A stretch of 64,000 nt of DNA from Halofilum ochraceum (lineage in GTDB: Bacteria; Pseudomonadota; Gammaproteobacteria; XJ16; Halofilaceae): the NCBI RefSeq assembly GCF_001614315.2, contig NZ_LVEG02000005.1, positions 1 through 64,000 on the forward strand. The letters run 5' to 3'. The position numbers and the translations under genes were made by a program. The notes below the pieces were generated by a model, which worked only from the letters and a program-made list of their open reading frames with translations, did not search any database and had not been told where the DNA came from. Each line of letters starts with the position of its first letter. Position 1 is the first letter of the stretch. Of this stretch, positions 55,887 to 64,000 are shown one piece after another.

Positions 55887-58800
55887 TGGCGAAGCCGTGG
55901 GAAAACGACTGGCAGGCATCCGGTTCCGGCGATGGCGACAAGCCCTGGGACAAATCCTGGTCGAGCGGTGCCGACAGCGCCGACACCCGGGACGAGGCGC
56001 CCGTCGAATCCGTGGACACGGACGAGGATGCCAAGCCGTCGGGCGGCCTCGGCGACGTCGGCAGCCAGACGAGCGGCGGCTCGTCCCGCTCCGGCTCCCT
56101 CGGCATGACCGATGCCTCCCCGGGCGGCGCGCACCCACGGGCGCGCGGCGGATGGGACGAGAGCAGCGCCCCGTCGCAGGAGCAGGTTGAAGCGGTCAAG
56201 CAGGACGCGAGCGAGTATTACGCCGGCACGACGTTCAGCGAGCGCGCGGGCGAACGCCTGGAAGTCGGCGCCCGGAATCTGGAAACCGCCGTGGATGCGG
56301 TCTCCCTCATGGAGAATTACCGCCAGGCCACGGAAACGAAGTCCAAGCTGGAAAGCCTCCAGGATCAGGCCGAGAAGGCCAAGGCCGCGCTGCAGAAGCG
56401 CGAGGACGTGCCGCAGCAGCAGAAGGAGGCCATGCTCGGGCGCATCGACAACCAGCTCGCCGGTTATCAGAAGCAGCTCGACGCGTCCCGCAAGGATTTC
56501 CGTTCCCGCCTGCAGAGTATCGCCGAGAATCAGAAGAAGAACGCGGAAACGGCCCGCAACCCCATTGCCGAGAAGGCCGTCCAGTCCGAGAGCTTCGAGG
56601 AGTTCTGGACCTATTTCCAGGAGGACCCGATCGGCGTGATCGGGCAGTTCGGTACCGAGAGCGCCCCGCTCATGGCCTCGTCGCTGGCCGGCGGCATGGC
56701 CGGCGGTGCGGTGGGTGGCCCCGCCGGCTTCGCGGCCGGCATGGGTGTGGGGTCCGGCGGGATCGAGTTCGCCCTGTCGCTGGCCGACGGCCTGCGCGAA
56801 CACGGCGCGGACATGAACGATCCGCAGAGCGTGAAGGAAACGCTCGCGCAGCACGGCGAGGATATCCGGCGCAAGGCGGCGACGCGAGGCGTGGCGATTG
56901 GGCTGTTCGACGCGGCGAGCGGCAAGCTCGCGAGCACCGCGCTGACCCCGCGCGCTGCAGCGAATGCCGGCCGTACCGCACAGGTGGCGCGTGAGACGGG
57001 CGAGCAGGTGGCGCAGACCGGCGCCCAGGGCGCGGCCGGCGCCGCTGGCGAGGCGACAGCCCAGGCCGCGACCGGCGAGGAGCTGCGGGCAGGCGAAATC
57101 GCCGTCGAAGGTTTCGCCGAGGGCGTCACGGCGCCGGTCGATGTGGCCGGCGCCGCCGTAACCGGTGCGCGTGGCCGTGGCCGGCGCAAGGGCGACACGG
57201 ACGCCGAGCAGCCCGGGCGGAGCGAGCAGGAAGAATCCGATCTCGCCGAGTTCGAAAACTTCATGGCCGAGCGCCGCGGCGAATCGCAGGGCGATCCGGC
57301 CGAGCTGCCGCGCCCGGTGGTCGAAGTGGACACGCGCGGCGAGGCGCGCACGCAGGCGCAGGGCGATCAGAAGCGAGCGCAGGAGGCGTCCAGCCGCGAG
57401 GACCTGGGGCTCACCCCGGACGTGGAGCGCGCGCAGCGCCGCCGTGCCGAACGGTCGCAGCCCGGTGAATCCGTGCAGGGGCGGGGCGCCCAGGCGAAGC
57501 AGGCGCCGGCCGAATCCGCCAGCGAGCAGCGCTCCCGCCAGAAGCAGCTCAAGCGCGCCAAACGCTACGAGGAGCTGGCCGCCAGCGAAGAAGATCCCGA
57601 AATCGCCCGCGATCTGCGGAATCAGGCCGCGGGCATCCGCCGCGAGCTGGATCAGAACAAGCCGAAGGAAAGCCGCGCCGAGCGGTTCCGGCGTGAGCGG
57701 CGGATCGACGAGGAGAAGGATGATCTACTGACCGCGATCCAGAAGCTCGGCGGCATCAACACCACGATCGAAACCGACTGGAAGGGCCGGCTCAAGGGGC
57801 AGGAGCCCATCAAGAAGGTCGGCTTCCCGAAGCTCGAACGATCCGAGCCGGGGCAGGGCGAAACGCTGGACGGGCTGGCCGAGGTCCTGCACGAGCGCGG
57901 CTATCTGAACACGCGCGACCAGCACGAGCTTGAGGAGAAGCTCCTGCAGGCCGAGAAGGGCAACCCCGTATATTCGAATCAGGCCGACGAAGCGGCCATG
58001 ATCGACGCGATGGAGGAGTCCGAAGCCCGCCCCGTCGGCGACGACGAAGTGCCGGACGCGGACTTCGAGCGCGACGAGCTGGAGCAGGCTCTGCGCGAAT
58101 ACGCGGATATGCCGCCGAGCGAGGCGGAACAGGTGGCCGGTGTCAACGCGGCCATCAACGAGATCCAGCGTCGCGCCGAGCGCATGGACCCGGACGCGAC
58201 CGAGCGGGCCATCGAGGAGGCCGCCCGCAACGAGGAGTCGGACCAGCAGCTCGCCGGCCGGTTGCTCGACGTGGTCGAAAACGCGCAGTCGGACATGGAA
58301 CAGCGCGGCGGGGAACAGCCCGAAACGGCCGCGGAGTCGGCCGCCAGCAGCGAGCGCCGCCAGCAGCCCAGCAAGCGCGAGGCGATCGACCGCCACCTCG
58401 ACGAGGTCGGTGATCTCGACGAGGCCCGTGGGATGATCCAGGCGCTGCGCGAGGATCGGCGCACGGCGAAGGTGGGCGGTACCGACATCGAAGGCGTCGC
58501 CAACATCGTCGAGCACGCCGAGCGCGAGGCCAACGGCGAGCTGAAGCAGTATCAGGGCTTCCTTGATCTGGACAACTTCAAGTCCATCAACGACACGCTC
58601 GGCCACGGCACGGCCGATGAGCTGATCCGCCAGTTCGCCCAGCGGCTCAAGGATTACGTCGGCGACGGCAATATCTTCCACCGCTCCGGCGACGAGTTCA
58701 TCGTCCAGGGCGACGACAAGGCGCAGCTCGAGTCCGCGCTCCGGCAGGCCCAGCAGGATTTCGAGGACGATGCCCGCTTTGTCCTCGATATGCCGGACGG

Positions 58801-61800
58801 TGGTAGGATAGAGCGCAACCAGGTCCGTTTCTCCTACGGGATCGCAGAGAATGTCGAAAGCGCCGAAACAGAGCAGGACAAGCAGAAGCAGCGGCGGAAG
58901 GAAGAAGGATTCCGCTCCGACCGCGAGAGTGGTGAAGGACAGCCCGCAGGCGCGTCGGACAGTGGAGCGGCTGAACAGCCCGGGGCCGATCAGTCCGGCC
59001 CGGATCGCGAAGGCGGCGCCCGAGGGGACGCAGATCAGCCTCAAGTGGCCGAGGACAGCGAAGGACAGCTAGACCTCGCCGGGGGCCGCTCCGAAACCGA
59101 GCAGGCCGCGAAGGACGCGGACGTCGAGCGCGAGCGCAAGGCGGCCGATTCGCCACCCGTTGAGTCCGGCGACGGGGATCTGTTCTCCGGCGCCGACAAA
59201 CAGCCTGATCTACTGGATCAGCCCTCCGAAAAAGCCCCCGCCGAGTCGGGGGCTTCTTCGTTGGACCCCGAGGACAGCTATGAGCGCGCGCAGGCGATCA
59301 TAGACCGCCTGGAGGAGGCCGGGGCGACCCGCACCGCATCGACCCTGCGGGAGCTTCTGGAAGCCCGCCGGTCCGAGGGCCGGCCGTTCCCCACGGCCAG
59401 CCTCAATTCGTGGGAGAAGAACACCGAGGACCGCGTCGAGCAGGCCGTCCAGCGCGAGCGCGAGCAGGCCGGCACGGACGAGGCGACGCAGGCGTTGTCC
59501 GAGTCCGCGAGCTGGTCCGATCAGTTCCGTGTGCCGGACACGCACTTCCCCGACGACATGGCGCGGCGCGCGGCCACGGCGAAGCGCGATGCCGAGGCCC
59601 GCGGTGACAACGAAACGACCAATGAAATCGAGTTCGCCGTGGTCAAGTACCATCAGGCGCGCGAGAGCGGCGACGATACCGGCGCCATGCGGAACATGAA
59701 TCGGCTGCGCCGCGCGCTCGGCATGGACGAGGTCGACCCGCAGATCGAGGATCTGGCGGCGTACCGCAAGCACAAGGGCATGGCGGCCAAGCGCGCGTCG
59801 AAGTTCCTGCGCGATCGCGGCCTGTCGGAGCCGGCGGCGACCGATCCCTCGTTCAGTACGACCCTGCGCGGCGGCAAGGCCCGCGTGTTCCGGGGCGAGG
59901 ATACGCTCACCATCCGCGACGCGGACATTGGCACCGCCGAGTTCTCGCTGGACAAGTACGGCGTGCTGGAGCTGAACGAAGGCCAGAAGTATGACCTGGC
60001 CGGAGCGATCGAGGGCGCCAGCGCGGTCAAGGATTTTCTGGACGAGCTTTCGACCCGCCTGTCGGAGCAGGGCGATACGCCGGCCGAGGCGTCCAGCGCG
60101 GACAACGCCAGCGCACTCGAGCGTGACGTGCCGAAGCTGGAGAAGGCGGCCACGGCCCTGCGCCGCGGCGAGGACCCGAGCGACGGTCAGGATCTGACCG
60201 GCAAGCCGGTCAGCGTGCGCGACGACCTGATCGACAAGGTCGGCGAGCTGCGCGACCGCGTCACACAGGAGCTGGATCAGGCGGGCGCGGACGTCGACCA
60301 GGACCTCGCCCAGCGCGCGGACGCGGCCATCGAAAACGGCCGTCGCGCCCTCGCCGGTCGCACCAAGAGCAAGAGCGGCCAGGAATCCGGCAAGGGTGAC
60401 ACCGATTTCCTTCTGGATGCCCCGGAGTCCGGTGACAGCGGCGAACGTGCGCGCACGCAGGGCGAGTCGGGCGAAACACAGGGCAATGCCGAGGGCGAGA
60501 CTGGCGCCGCTGACAGCGCCGCACAGCCGCCCCTGCGCGTGGAACCGTACACCGAGAAATCCGTCGTGGTGCGCGGCGACACCAAGCCCCACAAGGACCG
60601 GATCAAGAACGCGCTGGGCGGCAAGCCGCGCGGCCTGTTCAACAACCGGGCCGGCGGCTGGATCTTCCCGCGCGCCCGGGCCGATGATCTGCGCCGCGCC
60701 CTGTCGGACCTGTTGCCGCAGGAAACCGACATCGACGCACAGGCCCAGCAGGCAGCTACCAGCCAGCAGAGCCCCGACCCCGAGCCCACGGCCGCGCAGA
60801 AGGAGGCCGGCAACTACCGCAAGGGCGATCTTCGGGTGCAGGGCTTCGATATTGCGGTCGAAACCCCGAAGGGCTCCTACCGGCACAACCTCAGCGAGCG
60901 CGACCTCAATTTCAACGCGCCCGATGCTGCCGATACCATTATCAGGGCCTTGCGGAACAAGAACGTGCCGTCGGCATTCAAGATGCTGCGCGCGTCGAAC
61001 CATCCGATTCTGCGCGAGATGGCTCGCGACGCCTGGATGGTCCGCCTCAAGCACAGCTACGGCTACTTCCGGCGCACCGAAGGCAACGACGGCGATGCGG
61101 TCGACGTGTTCGTTGGCCCGAACCCGGACAGCGAGACGGCCTACATCGTCGATCAGATGCGCCCGCTTTCCGGTGTCGAGCCGGAAAGCACCCCCGGGCG
61201 TAATGTGTTCGACGAGCACAAGGTAATGCTCGGCTTCGACTCCGAGGAGGCCGCGCGCAAGGGCTATCTGGACGGATTCGAGGGCGAGTTTGGCAAGCGC
61301 GTTCTCGGCGCCATCACGCCGGTCGATGTGACCGAGCTGCGTGACTGGCTGGACAGCGGCGACACGAAGCAGCCGTACTCGCCGAAGCTGCGCGACGAAT
61401 CGAAGATCGAGGCGGGCGACCGCGTGATCGCCGTTCGGGACACCGAAGCCTTCGGCACCGATCCGATCGAGGTCCAGTGGTCGGACGGCAGCAAGATCCG
61501 CCTCAAGGGACGCGGCCGGCAGACGTTCAGCGCGGACAAGTTCCGCAAGGTCGAGCAAGAACCGGAGGAGCCGGGTTCCTACATGGAGCGCCGCCCCGAT
61601 CCGCCGGTCGAGGGCGTGGTCAAGCGCGACAGTGACGGCGGGGTGACTTTCGACTTCGACGAATACCGCCGCAAGCAGGATCGGTGGCAGGACGAGGTCG
61701 CCACCGACGAGCAGCTCAAGGCGCTGACGGAGTGGGACAACTCCACCCCGGCGATCTTCAACAATGCGCTTCATGTTCCCGAGGCGGATCGGCAGGCGCT

Positions 61801-64000
61801 TATCGACCATCTGCGCTCGCAGGATTACTACCACGGGGGCGGCGCACCGCGCGCCGAAGAAACCCCGCGTGTGCCCGAAGGCGGCGGCGCCTACTTCTCG
61901 ACGTCGCGTGACTATGCGGCGACGTATGGCGACAGCGTCGGCCGCTATCGGCTCAACTTCCGCAATCCGCTGCTACTGGAATCCGACGACGCGCTGTTCG
62001 ACAGCGACCGTTTCCTGCAGCCCGTTCGGGAGGCCGGTTACGACGCGGTCATAACGCCGGAAGGTACCGAGGTCGCCGTACTCGACCAGTCCGTGATCGA
62101 GGAACAGGACCGCACCCCCGCCAATCTGCAGGGGAGTCAGCAGCAGTCGCAGTCCGAGCTGGTCGACGACGAATCCGAGCTGCAGGACCGCACCCGCGCC
62201 AACATGGCCGGCGAGTCGCCGGAACGCGCCACGCTCATTGCGCTGCGCGATGCGCTGGAAGCCGCGACCGACACCATGAACGAGGGCGGGATGCCCGGCG
62301 AGTTCGCCCGCGAGGCGGACGATCTGGCCGAGCGCATCACCAATGCGACCGACAACGACCGCGATCTGACGCAACTGCAGCAGGACGCGGCGGCGTCGAT
62401 CCGTGACTGGCTCGACCGGGGCGGCATGGACGATGATCTCGCCAACTACCTGCGGGGCATCGAGCAGGCGATCCGCGCGAGCGCCGAGCTGCCGGGAAGC
62501 CAGCAGTCCCGATCCGAGCAGCTCGCCACGGACATTGCGGCCATGCTCCCGAACCGGGTTGGTCGCGCGGCCACCGGCATGAAGGCGATCGGCTCGACCG
62601 AGCTGTTCGAAATGGCCAACCGCACCTACGGCGGCACCCGGGCCGAGGGCGCCTACACCAGCCGGGACGCCTACGACGCGCTGGAAACGGGCGTGAACCT
62701 GTACCTGCGCGGCCGTGATGATCTCGCGCCCGATGGCAACGCCGAGGCCGCGGCGGAGAATATCCGCCAGATTGACGCGATCATCCAGGCGCTGCCGTCG
62801 CAGACCCGGCGCAGCGAGGGGCAGACGCAGCTCCAGCAGTTCTCGACCCCGCCGACGCACGCGCACGCGGCCGCATGGGTGGCAAATCTCGCCGAGCGGG
62901 ACGTGGTGCTGGAACCCTCGGCCGGCACCGGGAGTCTGATCGCTCCGGCGCAGGCCGCCGACGCGCGGGTAATCGCCAATGAGTACGACCCCGGCCGCGC
63001 CGAGCTGCTTGAACGCTTCAACACGACGGTCCACCGCGAGGACGCGCAGCACATCAACGCGACGCTGCCGCGCGATATTCAGCCGTCCGTCGTGCTCATG
63101 AATCCCCCGTTTTCGTCGAACCTCAAGCGCCCGGGCAAGAAGGATCTGCAGGTTGGCGCCCGCCACGTCGAGGAGGCCATGCGCCGCCTGCAGCCCGGCG
63201 GGCGGCTGGTGGCGATTCTCGGCCGGGGGATGCGCCCGGATGCCGCCTCGCAGCAGGTACAGCGTTTCTGGCAGCGGATCGGCGAGCAGTACAACGTGCG
63301 CGCGAATGTCGGCATCAGCGGGCAGGCGTACAAGCAATACGGGACCACGTTCGACAACCGCATCGTGGTCATGGACAACACCGCGCCGGACGGCCAGAAT
63401 CCAGTAACAGGCGACGTCGAGAGCGTCGACGAGCTGCCGGCGCTCCTGGAGGAGGTCCGCAATGACCGGCCTGAAAGCACTGAACCGCAAGCCGGTGCAC
63501 GAAGCGGCGGCGCGCGCCTACCGCAAGCTGACCGGGGAGCCGCCCAGGGCGGTGGATCTGGCCGGACTGGCGCTGGCGGAGTGGGCACTGGATCAGCCCC
63601 CGGCCGTTCACGGACTCAGCGAGGCGAACGCGGAGATTCTTCTGGACGAGGTCAGGGACCGGATGATGCACGCGACGCCGCAGGAACAGCACGAGTTTCT
63701 GACGAGCGCGGCACCGGACGACCCGAAGGGACGGACGATACCGGAGCCGTTTCGCCTGCACCGGATGGAACCGATCGGAGTGGTGCGCGAGCTGGTGGAC
63801 GTACTGCATCACAAGCTGGCCGCGATGGCGACGGGGACGTATCCGATGTAGACGCGGTCACGGTCGAGTCGGCGGATTCGACGAGCACCGAAGCCAACCA
63901 GGAAACCGAGCTTACCGACGACACGTTCGAGAGCTACCGCCCCCGGGCGACGTTCAGCTCCGCCAAAGAGCACCCCGCGAAGCTGTCCGAGTCCGCGGCG
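55886..64000 (+). CDS. Giant polyvalent protein (partial; at least 2,705 aa)
   Basis: The open frame continues past the window edge. Modules, with rough residues: coiled coil 144-215; glycine-zipper membrane-like segment 259-299; GGDEF-like domain 888-988 (LDLDNFKSINDTLGHG and SGDEF); unassigned folded region 1130-1400; InPase-like domain 1640-1825 (SYGYFRRTEGNDGDAVDVFV, FDEHKVMLGF); ADP-ribosyltransferase-like domain 1980-2072 (YYHGGG, YFSTS, GYDAVITPEG); N6-adenine methylase 2270-2490 (VLEPSAGTGSL, MNPPF). A linker 2526-2656 overlaps another gene, then a helicase-type start (YRPRATFSSAKEHPAKLSES). Polyvalent proteins of this kind are injected with phage DNA and protect it in the new host. 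Confidence 0.85.
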   Translation, partial: MAKPWENDWQASGSGDGDKPWDKSWSSGADSADTRDEAPVESVDTDEDAKPSGGLGDVGSQTSGGSSRSGSLGMTDASPGGAHPRARGGWDESSAPSQEQVEAVKQDASEYYAGTTFSERAGERLEVGARNLETAVDAVSLMENYRQATETKSKLESLQDQAEKAKAALQKREDVPQQQKEAMLGRIDNQLAGYQKQLDASRKDFRSRLQSIAENQKKNAETARNPIAEKAVQSESFEEFWTYFQEDPIGVIGQFGTESAPLMASSLAGGMAGGAVGGPAGFAAGMGVGSGGIEFALSLADGLREHGADMNDPQSVKETLAQHGEDIRRKAATRGVAIGLFDAASGKLASTALTPRAAANAGRTAQVARETGEQVAQTGAQGAAGAAGEATAQAATGEELRAGEIAVEGFAEGVTAPVDVAGAAVTGARGRGRRKGDTDAEQPGRSEQEESDLAEFENFMAERRGESQGDPAELPRPVVEVDTRGEARTQAQGDQKRAQEASSREDLGLTPDVERAQRRRAERSQPGESVQGRGAQAKQAPAESASEQRSRQKQLKRAKRYEELAASEEDPEIARDLRNQAAGIRRELDQNKPKESRAERFRRERRIDEEKDDLLTAIQKLGGINTTIETDWKGRLKGQEPIKKVGFPKLERSEPGQGETLDGLAEVLHERGYLNTRDQHELEEKLLQAEKGNPVYSNQADEAAMIDAMEESEARPVGDDEVPDADFERDELEQALREYADMPPSEAEQVAGVNAAINEIQRRAERMDPDATERAIEEAARNEESDQQLAGRLLDVVENAQSDMEQRGGEQPETAAESAASSERRQQPSKREAIDRHLDEVGDLDEARGMIQALREDRRTAKVGGTDIEGVANIVEHAEREANGELKQYQGFLDLDNFKSINDTLGHGTADELIRQFAQRLKDYVGDGNIFHRSGDEFIVQGDDKAQLESALRQAQQDFEDDARFVLDMPDGGRIERNQVRFSYGIAENVESAETEQDKQKQRRKEEGFRSDRESGEGQPAGASDSGAAEQPGADQSGPDREGGARGDADQPQVAEDSEGQLDLAGGRSETEQAAKDADVERERKAADSPPVESGDGDLFSGADKQPDLLDQPSEKAPAESGASSLDPEDSYERAQAIIDRLEEAGATRTASTLRELLEARRSEGRPFPTASLNSWEKNTEDRVEQAVQREREQAGTDEATQALSESASWSDQFRVPDTHFPDDMARRAATAKRDAEARGDNETTNEIEFAVVKYHQARESGDDTGAMRNMNRLRRALGMDEVDPQIEDLAAYRKHKGMAAKRASKFLRDRGLSEPAATDPSFSTTLRGGKARVFRGEDTLTIRDADIGTAEFSLDKYGVLELNEGQKYDLAGAIEGASAVKDFLDELSTRLSEQGDTPAEASSADNASALERDVPKLEKAATALRRGEDPSDGQDLTGKPVSVRDDLIDKVGELRDRVTQELDQAGADVDQDLAQRADAAIENGRRALAGRTKSKSGQESGKGDTDFLLDAPESGDSGERARTQGESGETQGNAEGETGAADSAAQPPLRVEPYTEKSVVVRGDTKPHKDRIKNALGGKPRGLFNNRAGGWIFPRARADDLRRALSDLLPQETDIDAQAQQAATSQQSPDPEPTAAQKEAGNYRKGDLRVQGFDIAVETPKGSYRHNLSERDLNFNAPDAADTIIRALRNKNVPSAFKMLRASNHPILREMARDAWMVRLKHSYGYFRRTEGNDGDAVDVFVGPNPDSETAYIVDQMRPLSGVEPESTPGRNVFDEHKVMLGFDSEEAARKGYLDGFEGEFGKRVLGAITPVDVTELRDWLDSGDTKQPYSPKLRDESKIEAGDRVIAVRDTEAFGTDPIEVQWSDGSKIRLKGRGRQTFSADKFRKVEQEPEEPGSYMERRPDPPVEGVVKRDSDGGVTFDFDEYRRKQDRWQDEVATDEQLKALTEWDNSTPAIFNNALHVPEADRQALIDHLRSQDYYHGGGAPRAEETPRVPEGGGAYFSTSRDYAATYGDSVGRYRLNFRNPLLLESDDALFDSDRFLQPVREAGYDAVITPEGTEVAVLDQSVIEEQDRTPANLQGSQQQSQSELVDDESELQDRTRANMAGESPERATLIALRDALEAATDTMNEGGMPGEFAREADDLAERITNATDNDRDLTQLQQDAAASIRDWLDRGGMDDDLANYLRGIEQAIRASAELPGSQQSRSEQLATDIAAMLPNRVGRAATGMKAIGSTELFEMANRTYGGTRAEGAYTSRDAYDALETGVNLYLRGRDDLAPDGNAEAAAENIRQIDAIIQALPSQTRRSEGQTQLQQFSTPPTHAHAAAWVANLAERDVVLEPSAGTGSLIAPAQAADARVIANEYDPGRAELLERFNTTVHREDAQHINATLPRDIQPSVVLMNPPFSSNLKRPGKKDLQVGARHVEEAMRRLQPGGRLVAILGRGMRPDAASQQVQRFWQRIGEQYNVRANVGISGQAYKQYGTTFDNRIVVMDNTAPDGQNPVTGDVESVDELPALLEEVRNDRPESTEPQAGARSGGARLPQADRGAAQGGGSGRTGAGGVGTGSAPGRSRTQRGERGDSSGRGQGPDDARDAAGTARVSDERGTGRPEGTDDTGAVSPAPDGTDRSGARAGGRTASQAGRDGDGDVSDVDAVTVESADSTSTEANQETELTDDTFESYRPRATFSSAKEHPAKLSESAA
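58851..59072 (+). CDS. Possible nested ORF in the post-GGDEF linker (+1 frame)
   Basis: 73 codons inside the giant gene, in the +1 frame, over its low-complexity Gln/Glu/Gly linker. By hand count 61 of 73 codons end in G or C, against about two thirds in the host frame here. The product is basic and Ser/Pro-rich, with no known motif. There is only a weak AGAGA before the ATG, so this is a candidate, not a firm gene. Confidence 0.3.
   Translation: MSKAPKQSRTSRSSGGRKKDSAPTARVVKDSPQARRTVERLNSPGPISPARIAKAAPEGTQISLKWPRTAKDS
63462..63851 (+). CDS. Gene nested in the polyvalent-protein frame (+1 frame), unknown function
   Basis: 129 aa. It starts behind GGAGGAGG with ATG 8 bp on. About 83% of its codons end in G or C (107 of 129 by hand), typical for this phage, whereas the overlapping polyvalent frame drops to about half and codes a Gly/Arg/Ser/Asp-rich linker. 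The product looks folded and helical: VHEAAARAYRKLTGEPPRAV, NAEILLDEVRDRMMHAT, VVRELVDVLHHKLAAMA. I do not recognise the family. Its stop TAG is at 63849-63851, after which normal codon use returns to the giant frame. Confidence 0.7.
   Translation: MTGLKALNRKPVHEAAARAYRKLTGEPPRAVDLAGLALAEWALDQPPAVHGLSEANAEILLDEVRDRMMHATPQEQHEFLTSAAPDDPKGRTIPEPFRLHRMEPIGVVRELVDVLHHKLAAMATGTYPM

Noticed and set aside
57165-57731. 188-codon alternative plus-strand frame inside the polyvalent gene
   Set aside because: Ser/Arg/Pro-rich shadow without a ribosome site; the giant frame keeps its normal codon use in this stretch, unlike at 63462-63851.
59210-61834. 874-codon open frame on the minus strand opposite the polyvalent gene
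   Set aside because: Shadow ORF: very Leu/Val/Arg-rich, no ribosome site, and the plus strand has recognisable domains and normal codon use throughout. Long antisense frames are expected at this GC content.

Overview
The window is the left part of a large temperate phage inserted in a high-GC (about 65%) gammaproteobacterial chromosome. The first 7.5 kb is ordinary host DNA. Its genes point to a betaine/carnitine-using, probably halophilic gammaproteobacterium (Halomonas- or Ectothiorhodospiraceae-like; the genus is a guess). They are a truncated glycine-betaine ABC transporter binding protein, a gamma-butyrobetaine dioxygenase-like enzyme, a GbcB-like glycine-betaine demethylase reductase, two LysR regulators, a YeiH-type membrane protein, a flavin reductase and nicotinamidase PncA.

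At 7910-7956 lies the 3' half of a tRNA-Arg(ACG) gene, broken in the anticodon loop and followed by an integrase module. I read this as attL. The prophage runs from there to the end of the window, and attR with the restored tRNA should lie beyond it. A second, decayed copy of the tRNA end plus terminator sits just outside (7702-7758).

Prophage layout: (1) 8.1-10.1 kb, a secreted-protein moron, integrase and DUF4224 gene. (2) 10.0-21.9 kb, a leftward early operon of tightly overlapping small genes, then an Rmf-like protein, SSB, DUF2303 and a recombination set (DEDDh exonuclease, zinc-hook ATPase, RecT, Fe-S PD-(D/E)XK nuclease). (3) 21.9-23.1 kb, the switch, with a CI-like repressor and a YdaS/Cro-like gene between divergent promoters. 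(4) 23.2-28.7 kb, a rightward early operon with replication genes (O-like, P-like), dUTPase, DUF1367, DUF1364 and a resolvase-like nuclease. (5) 28.7-32.2 kb, a leftward accessory cluster of eleven small proteins, many with zinc fingers, under its own promoter. (6) A phage tRNA-Met of initiator type at 32.4 kb. (7) 32.7-52.3 kb, late genes: terminase, P22-like portal, scaffold, N4-gp56-like coat, neck and tail proteins, fibre, lysis genes and a J-like fibre. No tail sheath, tail tube or tape-measure gene was recognised, so the virion is probably short-tailed. (8) 52.5-64 kb, virion-internal/ejection-type proteins, then a giant polyvalent protein of at least 2,705 residues that runs off the window.

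The parts most worth following up are: a well-supported 129-codon gene (63462-63851) nested in another frame inside the polyvalent gene; the polyvalent protein itself (GGDEF-, InPase-, ART- and N6-methylase-like modules, with the start of a strawberry-notch-type helicase region); a dispersed family of eight 15-bp operator-like palindromes (ATCACGnnnCGTGTT) at promoters, inside operons and near attL and the tRNA; and a tail fibre that appears to be split in two by an HNH endonuclease gene.
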